Source: Phoenix dactylifera
Taxonomy: Eukaryota; Streptophyta; Magnoliopsida; Arecales; Arecaceae
Direction: 5' to 3'
NCBI RefSeq assembly: GCF_009389715.1
Contig: NC_052407.1
Coordinates: 8,156,475 to 8,220,474 of the forward strand
Length of the DNA: 64,000 nucleotides
The translations under genes and the position numbers were made by a program. Numbering within the stretch: the stretch's first letter is position 1; each line of letters begins with the position of its first letter. Shown in pieces: positions 22,583-35,042 of the stretch. The notes beneath the pieces were generated by a model. The model saw only the letters and a program-made list of their open reading frames with translations, had not been told where the DNA came from and did no database searches.

Positions 22583-23165
22583 TTTTTTTTTTGCTAGAAC
22601 GGATGGATCATATCTGACGAGTACGAATACATATAATAAATCAAAAATAAAATATCTTGGAGTGCCCGGAGCAACTCCTCGTCACCAGCCCACAAGATAC
22701 TACCGGAGTGACTGGCTACATAAGCAGCCACTTAGTCCGCAGCTTCATTAGCTTCACGGAATACATGCTTGGCCTGAAAGGCTCCTCCATTCCCTACCAT
22801 TGCCCAGATACCTCGGAGCAATGGGTGGACACAACCAATACTCCTTGGGCCTCCACGGATCTAACTGATAACAATGGCCGAGTTCCCCTCCAGGATGATG
22901 GATCTAATTCGTAAAACACACTGGGCATGACGAAGGCCCGCCCAAGCAGCCTACAGCTCCGCATCCTGAATCGATATGTCAGAGAGTTGACTGCCCCCTG
23001 CAGCCACGACTCTGACAGATGGGTCCCGAATAACAAAACCTGCACCGCTCCTCATACCTCCGTCCAAGACAGCCCCGTCGAAGTTAACCTTGAAAAAACT
23101 CGGAGGTGGAGGCTCTCAAATGAAAAACACCATACGGGATGGCCCTTCCGTCTTGCCCTCCACTC
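22583..23165 (-). mobile_element. LINE 3' end fragment (RNase H remnant)
   Basis: It starts with a T-run (22583-22592, poly(A) on the minus strand) and a GCTAGAACGGATGG..GAGTACGAATAC phrase that matches the tail at 11338. Minus-strand frames with several stops still show F(R/H)EAN.AAD, MVG/FVIRDPSVRVVAAGG and VNFDGAVLDGG-like pieces of the RNase H domain. It is heavily truncated and inactive. Confidence 0.7.
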
Positions 23166-23339
23166 TTCCTGCTCCTCTAACCTCATGTCCTCACTAACCT
23201 GGTAACCAAGCCTTTTCTCATGGCCAGGAATGCGTCTGGCAAACTTTAGTTGCAACTAGGTTACTTAGAAAGACAAGAGTCCACAAACCACCCGAGATGA
23301 ATATGTCCAAATTTAATGTGGTAAGGGTAATAGATAACA

Positions 23340-24290
23340 TACAAAAAAGGTTTCACTCATCAGTAGAACGATATACAATTACATGCTATTGGATGTTTGA
23401 GAACTTATGTGGATTGATCCAGACATACAACTTGGATACAGCAATGCAAAGTGGAAACACTCCAGTATCAAGGTCCCAACACATTAAACACCTGGGCAGC
23501 TTGGTTGCTAGTGTACAATATCTTAACATCATGGACTGGGCACAATAATCCGAAGATAGATTGAGAGCTTAGTTCATTGCAGCTACATGCTAAGAACAAA
23601 ACTGATTTGTTTATGATCCTATAAATTATTTGATATCTGAAAGCAATGCCTTCAATGGTTAAGTTTCAAATTGATGTCTCCTTTTTTACTAGTAATAGAG
23701 ATAATAGTTTGTGCACAACTATCATGTATATATGTATCTAACCAATGGTAATCCTATCTTGGAGTGATTGGTGGATGTGATAAGCCCAACCCAGATTGTG
23801 AATGAAAGATTGCAGACATGGTGTTCTCAAAGTAGGTCACAACTTGCATCGATAATCCAATCGATGTATACCATCACCAGCCTTTAATGTTATTATAATC
23901 ATTTGTGATGGATGACAGGTACTCATTGAGAGAGATAGCACTAGAATTATCAGAGAATTGCAGTTTAATTGCAGTTTCCTTGACATATTTATAGTTTTAC
24001 ATTTTGACTAGATGATGTGTGATATATGCTATAGATCAAAGGTTGTTCATGACTTCTAAACTTTTAATAACACAAGTATAATGAGTGGTTGTAATGGTAT
24101 GTGAAGGTTGGTCATGACCTAGCTTCTTAGAAAAAAGAACCTAACATAACTTGCATCATAACTGCGTTGAGATTTTTTAAAAAAATAATAAAAATACAAA
24201 TAGACATTTCAACATACCCTAGGCAAATAAGCTAAGTCAAATTAAAATTAAAAGCTTCATGTGCATTTGTATACTTGAATACCAAAAGCC
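23340..24290 (+). repeat. Duplicated block, copy A
   Basis: It aligns with 34420-36800, sharing CAGCTTGGTTGCTAGTGTA, TAAATTATTTGATATCTGAAAG, GATAATAGTTTGTGCA, TTTGTGATGGATGACAGGTAC and TAAAATTAAAAGC. Copy A lacks the TRIM present in copy B (empty site near 24015-24030). The original identity of the block is unknown; no coding region is seen. Confidence 0.65.
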
Positions 24291-24653
24291 TATCTAGGCT
24301 TAGTTTAGAGCTCTAAATGTAAGTTGTTCAGAGAATCTAAAATATCCCGGCTATAACTGGTGTCACACGCATGATTGTTTGTGGACAAGGCACTACCAAG
24401 GGAACCAGCTCCTCCCACTGTTGTTCCTGAATCTGAAATATAATATTCAAATACATGGATTTGATTGAGGGTTTCATTAAATGCATGGTAGGAACAGTAA
24501 TCATTTCTTAATCCATTACCCAAGCAATTCGTTTGCGTTTGCGCTCTTCCTTCAATAGCCTATGATAGGTCCTACCCGTTGAAAGTGGAGAAATTTTTGT
24601 TCTGGCTTTTTCCTTCTTTCCATGGACATATATGGTTGGAGGCAATAGGTTAG
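24291..24653. other. Spacer without recognised features
   Basis: Short intergenic stretch between copy A of the duplicated block and the gypsy-like element. Confidence 0.3.
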
Positions 24654-27600
24654 TGACGCCGGGTCACCTAGGGTACATGTGCTGCCGTACAAGTCGTAGG
24701 TCCTAATCATGTAAGTTGTTGGTCCTGTCATACGGATCGGAACCCAAGCTAAGTTTTGCCTCATTAGGAAAGTTTGATGTTAGTTAATTTTAAAAATTTT
24801 GATTCTTACGAATTTTTTTAAAAAAAACTTTCAATGTCACTAGAAAGTTAATACTTAAAGTTTTTCGAATTAGAATAGGACTTAGAATGTCGTATTAAAA
24901 AGTTAAAACGAAGAGTCCATTTATATTACTTATAAATATCCCACCAAGGCTCCTCTTGTAATCATCCTTAAGATTCTTGAGTTATTGATTAATGAGAGTT
25001 CTCTTGTTGATTTTATCTTTCTCTCTATTTTCTCTCTCCTTCTTTCTAGTGGATTCTTATGGTTTGCGAGTGAGCATGTGAGAGTTGTATCCTTAGAGTA
25101 GCCGACCAAGATGGTATTTTTTTTTTTTTTGGCTTACATATCTGTTCTACCTTTAGGTTCCAACCCCTTGCGTTATTCATAACGTAGTAGGATTTCTACG
25201 TTGCCACAATCGGTTGCATCAATATATCCATCCTTCCTCAAATTTTTAGACCAAGTTCAAGACTTTGCTGACATCAATATATCCTCCCCACCACGACAAC
25301 TTCGAAGAGTATGACATTGAATTGGATAACCTATGCCACTGGCTTCAGCAACTTTGATAAGAAAATCAACAGCTTTGACAAGAGCAGCATGAACATCGTC
25401 ATTGTCAGGTTCCAATCACTAATTTGATAGAACATCCTTTGATAATGAAAGCGAGCATTTTAATGAAGTGGAAGACTTCAATATATTCTACAATAGAAAA
25501 ACATCTTCATCGAACAAAGAAAATATCCCTCACCAATGCGAACGAAGACAATATCATAACCATAGTGACTTCGGTATCAAAACAGACATCCTCGACTTTG
25601 AAGGACACCTACAACCAGACGAATTTGTTGATTGATTTGACACCATTGAACGAGTCTTTTATCTTAATGAAGTTTCCGATGATCGACATGTGAAGCTAGT
25701 TGTCGTCAAGCACAAAAATTATGCATCATTTTTTTATGGAAAAATCAAAAATAATGATGTGAACTCAAACATAAGTTCTTCCCTGAAGATTATAACTAGA
25801 ATAAATTTCTTAAATTCCTCCATGAAGATTATCATCAAAATAAAGTTCTTATGTTTCAAAATCTTCAACAATGTGGCATGATCGTAAAAGAGTATATAAT
25901 GGAATTCGAGCAACTCCTCATAATATATGACATAAAAAATTCGAAAAGCAAACTATAGTACAATATCTTGAAGAACTGAAGCCAGAAATTGAGCAAGTAG
26001 TATCACTCTAACCTTTTTGGATGCTAAACGACGTGACACAATTGGCAACAAAAGTCACAAAGTAGCAACTAAGAACAAATAATTTATGCTTTTCATTGTG
26101 TAGAGATGGAGTATCCAACTAAAGAAGTTCAATATTGAAGATGCCGACATCTTCCAAAACCAACGCCTCCCCACCATCTCAGAAGATAAGAGCATTCTTA
26201 GAAACCTAGTTGTTCCAATATTGTTGCTTCTATCCCTCGCAAGTGTTTCAAGTACCAAGGATTTGGGCATATTGCAGCTGACTACCCAAATCTAAAGCTA
26301 ATCTCTTTGATGGAAGTAGAGTCATGCAGAAAAAAGGAGGAACAAGATTGGCTAGTCAAGTGGAACGAGGAAGGCTCAAGCAAGGAAGAGTTACTACATA
26401 CCGATCGAGGTGAAACATGTGAGGATGTGCTTACAATATCAAAGTCATCATATATTTTTGATCATAGTTCAGATCTTGGGTCAGGTATGTTGGGTACAAT
26501 AGACACATAGCACTACTTACATCTTGCTAAAAACCAAAACTAAGCTATTAAGTCTCCTAGGAACCCAATCAGCAATCCTATTATTGAACTAATGCCACAT
26601 CACAATGGAGGTGAAATTGCTTAGAGTCCTTGTGAACATTTTGAGGACATACGCAAGAAGGTCTGTTGTATTGAGTTGAATAAGACAAGTAGAAGTGAAG
26701 ATTTAGAATCTTCCTTGATTGAGGGAAACAAAAATGTGCTACAACTGAGTATAGATTCTTTCAAGATGACTATGCTGATGCACTCCCCATGACCTCCATG
26801 CAACTGCGACCAAGAGATGAATTGGGCTATCCTAGAAGACCCTACAAGTTTTTTAATGGATCCACTTTGTATCCATTTGGCAATAGTCTAAGCCATACAA
26901 ATTTCTCCTACAAAGTGGTTTCATCTTGGAAGTCCATGGAGAGCAAGATGGCTTTCAATCAAAATTGCCTATCAATTCTCTAAAAGCAGTGTGCATGTGT
27001 TCCACTATGTTCTGCTATTTTAGTTGAAGATTTGATTTGTAATAAAGACATAACTTTTTTTTTGCTAAACCGGGCATTTTATATATTACGAGTATGGATA
27101 CACCCAATAAAATCAGAAAACAACAAGTCACGGAGTGCCCAAAGCAACTCCCCCTTCCAGCCCATAGGGTGCCTCCGGAATGGTATGCCACATAAGAAGC
27201 GACCCAGTCAGCGGCTCCGTTGGCCTCTCTGAACACATTCTTAGCCTAAAAGGCCACTTCATCTCTCACCATCATTAAAATATCCCGAAGCAGGGGGCGT
27301 CTCCCTCCACCGCATGGGCCCCCTGGATCCAGTTGATCACAGTGACCAAGTCACCTTTCAATATAATTGAGCTAGCCTGTAGCACTCATTGTGCATGACT
27401 CAGGCTGGCCCAAACTGCCTGCAGCTCTGCTCTCGGAATCGAGATGTCGAAAGTGATCAATATAGAAAGTGTTGATGGTAATGATATTGTGATGGTTTAC
27501 TCATGATTGCCTAAAGGGTTGCAAAAAAGATGAATTATTAAATTATGATGCCAACATGGAAAGATCTTTGAGAAAGAGATCTCAAACTTCTGGATGTAGT

Positions 27601-29132
27601 GCTCTCAAAGAACTAACTGTTAAGAATAATGCTGAAGGGAACATAACCGGTATCCATGTATTTGTTACTAAACTTAAGGAGATGCCTAAGGTTCAGCATC
27701 ATAAACAACTCATTGTTGGTCAGGAGATCAAATCGAATTCTAGTGAAAACAGTGGAGTAGAGGGAATCGTAAAGAGAATAGGCATGAATCCAATCTTAGA
27801 CCCCTTGAAGTCTCCTTCAAAATGGCCATTGGAGTTTAAGAGAAGCAGCAAAAGATAATTGAGCTTTAATACACATGCAATATTTCCTTAGTCCTTAAAA
27901 CTTACTTTTTCCTACTCTTCAAAGATGATCCAACAGATTCTATCTACATGGAAGTGGAACTCAGGAGGTTATCCTTTCTAAACAACACTTTCTCCCATGA
28001 AAATCTTGATAAAATAACAGTGGAAGCAAAAATACTACCCTCTCATCGAGTACAAAGAAGCTCGACAGGAAGCATGAGGATTTCAATGACAAGAATGCTA
28101 GCCTAGTTCGAGTCAAAATTAAGAATTGTCTAGATATTCGATTGCTCCGCTACACCTAAAAATTAATATGGATTATGGCAAGACCTAGTTGCTTCGGATA
28201 ATCAATGGTGCAATCAATAATTAACTCTTCTTCAAGATAGCCAGGCACTCCTTCACTGTCACCATGATGGATGCTACCTACAACTACAACTTTAATTCTA
28301 CAATTACTTGCAGTTTATTGATGACTTGAACTTCTTTGTTGATGGTGTATCTACAATATTCAATGTAGCTAACCTATCATCTAATTATGAAAACTAGGAA
28401 GACCAAGAAGATTATACTCAATGGTAAGTCTTCTCCAACTTGAGGAGTATGACATTGAAGCACCTAATGCACATGTGCTACTACATAGGTAGCTGGTCTA
28501 GGCCGCTCAGGTCATGCGTCTCGACTGCACGAATCTCAAAACCCAAGCTGAGTATTATCTCATTAGGAAAGTTTGATATTAGTTAAAACTAGAAAAAAAA
28601 ATTTTTTAGAACTTTCTTTTTTAGAACTTTTGATGCTATTAGAAAAGTCGGTAGTTAGAGTTCCTCAAGTTAGAATAGAACTTAGAATCCTGCATTGAAA
28701 AGTTGAAGCAAAGAGTCTCTCTGTACTACTTATAAATACCCCCACTAGGGATCTCCTTATCATCATCTTTGAGATGCATGAGTTATTGATTAGCAAGAGC
28801 TCTCTTATGGGTTTGATCCTCCTTTCTTTTCTCTCTCCTCCTTTCTGGTGGATTCTTAGGGTTTGTGAGTGAGCATGTGAGAGGTGTATCCTTGAAGTGA
28901 CCAATCAAGATAGTGTTTTCGGTCTTGAAAGAGAGTGACCCACCCCTTCTCTTCTTTCAGTTTTCATCTACCCCTCTTGAGAGCCTATTTGCTTGCAAAT
29001 CACCACTATCTTTGAGTTTCAATCCTTTGCATCATTCGTGCCGAAGTAGAATTTCTACCTCTCCATGATTAGTTGCATTGATATATACATCATCCTTCAA
29101 GTTTTCAGCCCAAGTTCAACACCTTCACGCCA
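24654..29132 (+). mobile_element. Decayed non-autonomous Ty3/gypsy-like element
   Basis: Two diverged direct repeats flank it, ~24654-25273 and ~28450-29132, sharing CTCATTAGGAAAGTTTGAT, CTTATAAATA (TATA boxes at 24931 and 28731), GTGAGCATGTGAGAG and a 3' CCAAGTTCAA; I read them as LTRs. The interior keeps gag traces: EEYDIE-like phrases after the left LTR and, near 26229-26300, a CCHC-like knuckle PRKCFKYQGFGHIAADYPN whose second Cys is Tyr and whose fourth position is altered. No reverse transcriptase or integrase can be read. A LINE tail is inserted at 27055-27455. Flanking TTAG on both sides may be part of a target duplication, but that is not certain. Confidence 0.55.
27055..27455 (-). 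mobile_element. LINE 3' end fragment nested in the gypsy-like element
   Basis: The T-run (27055-27063) plus GCTAAACCGGGCATTTTATATATTACGAGTA, then a minus-strand VFREANGAADWVASYVAYHSGG RNase H terminus, show the same LINE family as at 11325. It ends about 27455 with a PRAELQA-like piece. Confidence 0.75.
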
Positions 29133-29472
29133 TTAGTCAGTTGTACTATCTTCAACTATTGGATGTATCATCCAACTCATGCAAAACACAAAACATTATA
29201 GGATACAGTATTATGAGAAGAAAGTCATTTTATTTGGATAGTATTTAATAGTTGATAGAAATCAAATCTTCAACTAGAAGGAAGATCGATAATATACTTC
29301 TAGAAGTACGTGACTAATATTTTTAGAATCTATCTTTGGCTAGGATTGTGTACTTTGAGCTCTTTGTTGTATTCTTGAACATCTTCTTCGTTGTTCGAGC
29401 ACGAGCTCGCAGTCGGGAATCAATTAACAATTGAAATGGAAGCTCTTTCTCACAACCTAAGAATCTTTTAGG
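29133..29472. other. Intergenic DNA left of the hAT element
   Basis: No feature is recognised. Confidence 0.35.
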
Positions 29473-29489
29473 TTCACAGATAGTGATGG

Positions 29490-29640
29490 GCATCGGGCCG
29501 TGCCGGACCGGCCCGGCCCAGGCCCACTGGGCCACGGACTAAACGGGCCGTGCCTGGCACGGCCCGCTCAGCGAAAAACCGAAGCCCGGCCCGGCCCCAG
29601 GCCCGTGGATTGGCGGGCCGGGCTCGGCACGGCCCATCTG
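29490..29640. repeat. Left subterminal GC-rich repeats of the hAT element
   Basis: GGGCCGTGCC and its complement recur. One perfect 21-nt palindrome (two 10-nt arms, one central base) spans 29545-29565. Such subterminal repeats are transposase-binding sites in Ac-like elements. Confidence 0.7.
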
Positions 29641-30046
29641 GGGTGAAAATAGCCGTTTCCAACGGCTTTTTTTGTTTGTTTCCCAAAATGCCCCTCCCAA
29701 CAGTCCAAAAATGGCTAACTTGAGGGGTATTTTGGGAAAAAAATTTTGGAGTCCTATAAATACCCCTTTCCTCCCTCATTCTCACCACACCAAACCAACT
29801 ATTCTCTCCTTCTTTACTCCTACTATTTCTCTCTTCTAAAGTGCTCTTCTAGCAATTTAATTTTTAGTTTGCATTTAGCAAGTGTTCAAGTGCTACACAA
29901 GAGGAGGTTCCTGTTGAGAAGAGAAGGTCACTCCTGTTGAGAGCACAAGAGGAAGCTCAGAATCTCGGCTCTACCTCTGCCCTCTGACCCTCTACTCAAT
30001 TTCTCCTTGTGGTTAGTTTTTATTTTTTGCATTCATCAATTTAGAT

Positions 30047-32068
30047 ATGTCATCTTTTGAGGAAAGTCATTTTGGCATTCCTCTTGTTTCTGAGGGAGAA
30101 GAAACTAATCCTCAACCCCATGTTCCTAATTCCTCTAGAACTAGTAAACCGAGTGGAGATCAAACCTCTTCTCGTAAGAGGACTAGTGCTGTATGGAATG
30201 AATTTGATAGAATTATGGTTGATGGAGTCTGAAAAGCAAAATGTAAAAAATGTGCCAAACTTTATAGTTGTAGTAGTAGTGGGGGAACAGGCCATTTAAA
30301 AAGACATCAAGAGAGTCATAGGATGCATGATTCTCATGCTCAAACTCAAAGTACCCTTAATATACAAGAGGGATCACTTGTAGGTAATTTTGCATATAAT
30401 CAAGAAAATCAAAGAAAAGCACTTGTAAAATGGATAGTTAAGGATGAATTACCTTTTAGTTTATGTGAATCTTTTAATTTTGAAGAATATGTTCAATTAA
30501 ACCTACAACCTGCTTACAAAAGAACTAGTAGGCGTACATTTAGAAGAGTAGCTATGACTAACTTTTTAGCAATGAGACAAAGTTTAATTGAAACACTCTC
30601 TACTTTAAATGTAAAAATTTCATTAACTTCTGATATTTGGTCAGCATCTGTAGGTAGTAATTATTTTATTTCCATTACAGCTCATTATATTGATAATGAT
30701 TGGCAATTAAATAAACGTATTCTTGCTTTTCGTGCTTTTGATTTTCCACATTCTGGGCAACAAATTTCAAATGTCATTTATCAAACTGCATGTTCATATA
30801 ATATTAATGATAAAATTATGTCTATTACTTTTGATAATGCATCTAATAATAATTCTGCTGTTACATTATTAAAGGACTCATTGCATCCCATGTTAAATGG
30901 AAATTTATTGCATATTAGATGTGCATGTCATATCTTAAATCTTTCTGTTCAAGCTGGCATGGGCATGATTCAAGATGTGATTTCAAAAATTAGAAATGCA
31001 GTTTCTTTTATTCATGCTTCAAGATCAAGACTTCAAGAATTTAAGGAACTATGTATAAATCATGGTAAACGTTTTAAAAAATTTAAACTTGATGTAATTA
31101 CTCGTTGGAACTCAACATATAGCATGATACATGATGCATACCCATATAAAAACTTATTAAGTGCATATATTAATGATCGTGGATTAGGCTTTACATTGAC
31201 TGAAACTGATTGGAATAAAAAAAAAATTTTGGAAGATTTTTTGCTTAGTTTTTATAATGCTACTAATGTTCTTTCTGGTATTTATTATCCAACTTTATGT
31301 TCATTTTTACAACAAGCATATATAATTAGTCAATAATTTGCAGAACATAGATATGATGATGTTTTAATGCCTATTATTGAACAAATGGAATCTAAATGGA
31401 ATGAGTATTGGGACAAGATATGTCCTATGCATAACTTAGCCGCTATATTTGATCTAAGAGTTAAATTGAATAGCGTGCTAATTTTACTTGATGCATACTG
31501 TGAAAATATGATTCAAGATCCTGAACCTGCTAAAATTGAGGTAAAACCACTTCTTTATGATATTTATGCTATATATGATGAAAAAATTCGTGGATCTAGA
31601 TTCTCCGTACAAAGCTCTATTTCTTCTTCTAGTAGTTCTCGTTCGTCATCTATTTTTTCATTCATTGCACAGAGAAAACACACACATGCTTCAAGTTCAT
31701 CTTCATCTTCTTCATCTTTAAGTAGTGAACTAGAATTTTATTTACGAAATGATCTTCAGTCTGCATATGATGAAAATCAAATAGAGAGTCTAGATGTATT
31801 ATCTTGGTGGAAGAGTGTTAAAAATCAATATCCTGTTATGTCTGCAATTGCACGCGATATTTTAGCTGTGCCGATGTCCACAGTAGCATCGGAATCCGCT
31901 TTTAATGTAGGTCGGCGTGTTCTTGACGAAAAGAGAAGTAGGATGACTGGCGAAACAGTTGAGATGCTTCTCTGCTTCAAAGATTGGTTGGATGCTGAGG
32001 CGAAACTTCAAGATAAAGGTGGACATAATACAACATCTTCTGATGATGATACAAACACTACTGAATAG
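30047..32068 (+). pseudogene. hAT transposase with two in-frame stops
   Basis: One frame runs from ATG 30047 to the stop at 32066-32068 (about 674 codons), broken only by TGA at 30230-30232 and TAA at 31334-31336. The first stop falls just before a BED-type zinc finger (CKKCAKLY..GTGHLKRHQESH, Cys-x2-Cys..His-x4-His). The middle carries the RNase H-like core with SLTSDIWSA (first Asp), FDNASNN and CACHILNLSVQ. The C-terminus (SWWKSVKNQYPVMSAIARDILAVPMSTVASESAF) is the hAT dimerisation domain. The family cuts and pastes DNA in the nucleus. With both stops the copy is probably not autonomous. RICESLEEPER/DAYSLEEPER-type host genes share this layout, but the flanking inverted repeats argue for a transposon. 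Confidence 0.88.
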
Positions 32069-32369
32069 TGAATACTGAATCACTGATGATTAGTAAGATT
32101 TCTTAATTTTTTATAATTGTATATTTTTATTTTTTTAATTGTTAAAGTGAGTCATCTCTATTTTTTCTTCTTTCTTATTGTATTCTGGAGGTCAGACCAA
32201 GGTCCAAAGTCCAAACCTCCCTTCATGTACCATTTTGATTTAAATTAATAAACTGGTAGGGGTCTATGCCAAACCCCCCACCATTAAGGTGGCTTTATAT
32301 TAATAAATCCTTAGTTTTCAATATTTATTAGTTTATTAAAAAAAATTATTTTCATTTATTTTAAGGGAG

Positions 32370-32695
32370 ACGGGCCGTGCCTGGCCCGGCCCAGGCCCGG
32401 TTCAGGCCCTTATGGGCCGTTCCGGGCTGGCTCGCGGGCCGTGCCCGGCCCAGGCCCTTATGGGCCGTGCCGGGCTGGCCCGCGGGCCGTGCCGTGCTTG
32501 GCCCGCGGGCCGTGCCAGCCCAGGCCCTAATGGGCCGTGCCGGGCTCGGCCCGCGGGCCAGAAAATGGCAACCCAGCACGGCCCCCTTTAATGGGCCGTG
32601 CCAGGCACGGCCCGATACTATAGCATGCGGGCCGTGCCAGGCACGGCCCGCTTCGTGCCGGGCCGTGCCGGGCCATGGGCGGCCCGGTCCAGTGC
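32370..32695. repeat. Right subterminal GC-rich repeats of the hAT element
   Basis: About ten GGGCCGTGCC(G/C/A) phrases occur, with GGCCCAGGCCCTTATGGGCCGT repeated. The same 21-nt palindrome as on the left occurs twice, at 32593-32613 and 32629-32649. Confidence 0.75.
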
Positions 32696-32712
32696 CCAAC
32701 TCTATTCAGATG

Positions 32713-33735
32713 ATTGGGAGATAGGAGAGAGAAGATACTACTTCAATAATCCCTTCCATTTCTAATCTCCTTTTATTATGGAGAAAATTGGAAAACTTTT
32801 TAGAAATTTGTAGGAGTTCTCGTAACTACATCAAGTAGTTATTACCATGTATATAATAACCACCACATAAACCAGAGCTTGAATCGGACTTGGGCATACC
32901 CCTTCCAACATCCCTCACTCGCTCATGATGGGCATGACTATGCCTCTACATGCCAAATCGGGAAACCCATGAATACTGATAAATGGATCATAAGACTAGT
33001 GAATACACCTGCACTTAAGAGCTCCAAACTTCTAGAGTCCTTGTTATTATATACAAATCATAGAATTCAAATAATAGTGGGAAGAAGGAACCATCTTCTA
33101 TGCAAGATAAGGGAGCTTCTACTAACAACAAATCTAAGAATGCAAATTTGTATGGTATGTATTCCAGTAATAATAATTGCCTAAATAAAAAGGTATATAT
33201 TCTAGTGAAGATGGTGCAATCTTCACCTCCGGTTGACTTATATGAACCTAAACTCTGATTCTATGACTGCCCTTATGAATATTAGTAATGGGAATTAGGG
33301 GGTGGAAGGTCTACATAATCTATAGGACAAATGCAAAAGATCTCCTATGAAATATGGAAGTCCCAAGTCTTCTAGTAGGGATATGGAAGTTTCTAATGAT
33401 TCTAATGTTTTAATGGTTGTAGAGGAGCAATCAACAGCAAATCTTCAGAAAGTATTGAATCTACTTAATCATTCTCTATTTTTCTTCCAAGCAAGCTATT
33501 TCTAATGTTGGTTTAAGTTATATGCCTATGGATAAACCTTTCTGGTTTCCAAAATCCTACTAACAAGATGGTTAGTACGATTATGCTACCTATTCTTCTC
33601 CAGTGAAATTGAAATCTAGTACCTCTTTCACAATTCATAGGTCTCTTTTCCACATGTTAGAGTATACTGTGGATCCAAACTAAGGATTCAAACATAACTT
33701 TATCATCTATTATTTTTCATAAGGAATTAAGGATT
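32713..33735. other. Intergenic DNA between hAT and TRIM
   Basis: Frames are short with many stops. It may be old retroelement interior but no motif supports this. Confidence 0.3.
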
Positions 33736-34185
33736 CAAACTGTAACAACCCAGGACCTCACCCCAAATGGCTAGCCGGAAGATATTATTTGGGTTTTCTT
33801 GATCCTGTATAAGTACCCAAGATCTATCCAGCGAATAACCGATGTTGGACTAAACACACGCCCGCACGGATCTTCACATATTCCCCCCGTTCAAGCCCTG
33901 ACGTCCTCGTTAGGCTAAGGATTCAAATCTATTCAATTCTAATCACAAACACCACGATTGGCCCGTGGTCAGCCCCAATGGATACGTACTGCAGTGTCCC
34001 CTACACCACATAGGTTATGGGCCGGATCCGCTCTGATATCATTTGTAACAATCCAGGACCTCACCCAAAATGGCTAGCCGGAAGATATTATTTGGGTTCC
34101 TTGATTCTGTATAAATATTCAAGATCTACCCAGCGAATAATCGATATGGGATTAAACACACGCCCGCATGGGTCCTCATACAAAC
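33736..34185 (-). mobile_element. TRIM 1 (440 bp) with 5-bp target duplication CAAAC
   Basis: Two LTRs of 138 and 137 bp (33741-33878 and 34044-34180) both start TGTAACAA(C/T)CCAGGACC and end in TTCACA or its diverged form CTCATA. Next to the right LTR, GCTCTGATATCA is the reverse complement of TGATATCAGAGC, a near-perfect initiator-tRNA-Met primer site, so the element points to the minus strand. Next to the left LTR, CCCCCC read in reverse is the polypurine tract. CAAAC flanks both sides (33736-33740, 34181-34185). The 165-bp interior has no coding capacity. Confidence 0.88.
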
Positions 34186-34419
34186 TAAGGCCATTCAGAT
34201 AGTGGAAGAGTCTCAAATAATTCAGATGAATGCTACGGCTCTGGGTGCATTTTCCTCCATTCGGCTTATACTTGGCTAACATCCCTCGATTGCTCATTCA
34301 CATTCACTAAAGTTTCTCGACCTGTCCTTGCTGGAATATGTCATCCTGGACTAGGATGTCTTGGTGCTCACCCCTTTTTTTTAAAATAAAACCAATCGGC
34401 CAACTTTTAGTGATTCAAT
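34186..34419. other. Short spacer
   Basis: Nothing recognised. Confidence 0.3.
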
Positions 34420-35042
34420 TCACTATTTTGGGAATAGTGTGTGATGTGCCATATGTTATTTAGTAGAAGACTGTACAATCACATGTTATTTAATATTTTA
34501 GCATTTGCGTAGATTGACAGCTTGGTTGCTAGTGTATAATATCTTAATGTCATGAACCAAGCACACAATAATCCAAATATAGATTGAAAGTTTAATTAAA
34601 TGCAACTATATGGGAAGAATAGAACTGATTATATTTGTTACTCTATAAATTATTTGATATCTGAAAGGGATATATTCAGTGATTTAAGTTCAGAATTGAT
34701 GTTTCTTTTTGGTACTAAACCGAAGTATATTTATATCCTAAGAACTAGAGATAGAGATAATAGTTTGTGCATAATTATCATGTTTGTACTTAATCAATGG
34801 TAATCTTGTCTTGGGGTGATTAGTGTTGTGATAAGCCCTTCCCAAATTGTGAATGTAAGATTGCAAACGAGGTGTGCTCAAATCTATTCAGTACAAACGA
34901 TCACAAGCCTTTTAGTGTTATTATGATCATTTGTGATGGATGACAGGTACTTACTGAGAGAGACACCACTAGAATTATAGAGAATTGCAGCTTAATTGCC
35001 ATTTCATTGGCGTACATTATTTTGATTAGATGATGTGTGTTA

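Larger units (their letters stand above)
29481..32704 (+). mobile_element. hAT (Ac-type) transposon, 3.2 kb, nearly complete
   Basis: Terminal inverted repeats TAGTGATGGGCATCGG (left) and TAGAGTTGGGCACTGG (right, reverse complement) match at 12 of 16 positions. Flanks TTCACAGA (29473-29480) and TTCAGATG (32705-32712) could be an eroded 8-bp target duplication. Subterminal regions (29490-29640 and 32370-32695) are extremely GC-rich and filled with GGGCCGTGCC/GGCACGGCCC repeats. The transposase gene lies inside on the plus strand. Confidence 0.85.

Noticed and set aside
32361..32724. Frames of about 112-115 codons on both strands rich in Gly/Pro/Ala/Arg
   Set aside because: They are produced by the GGGCCGTGCC subterminal repeats of the hAT element.
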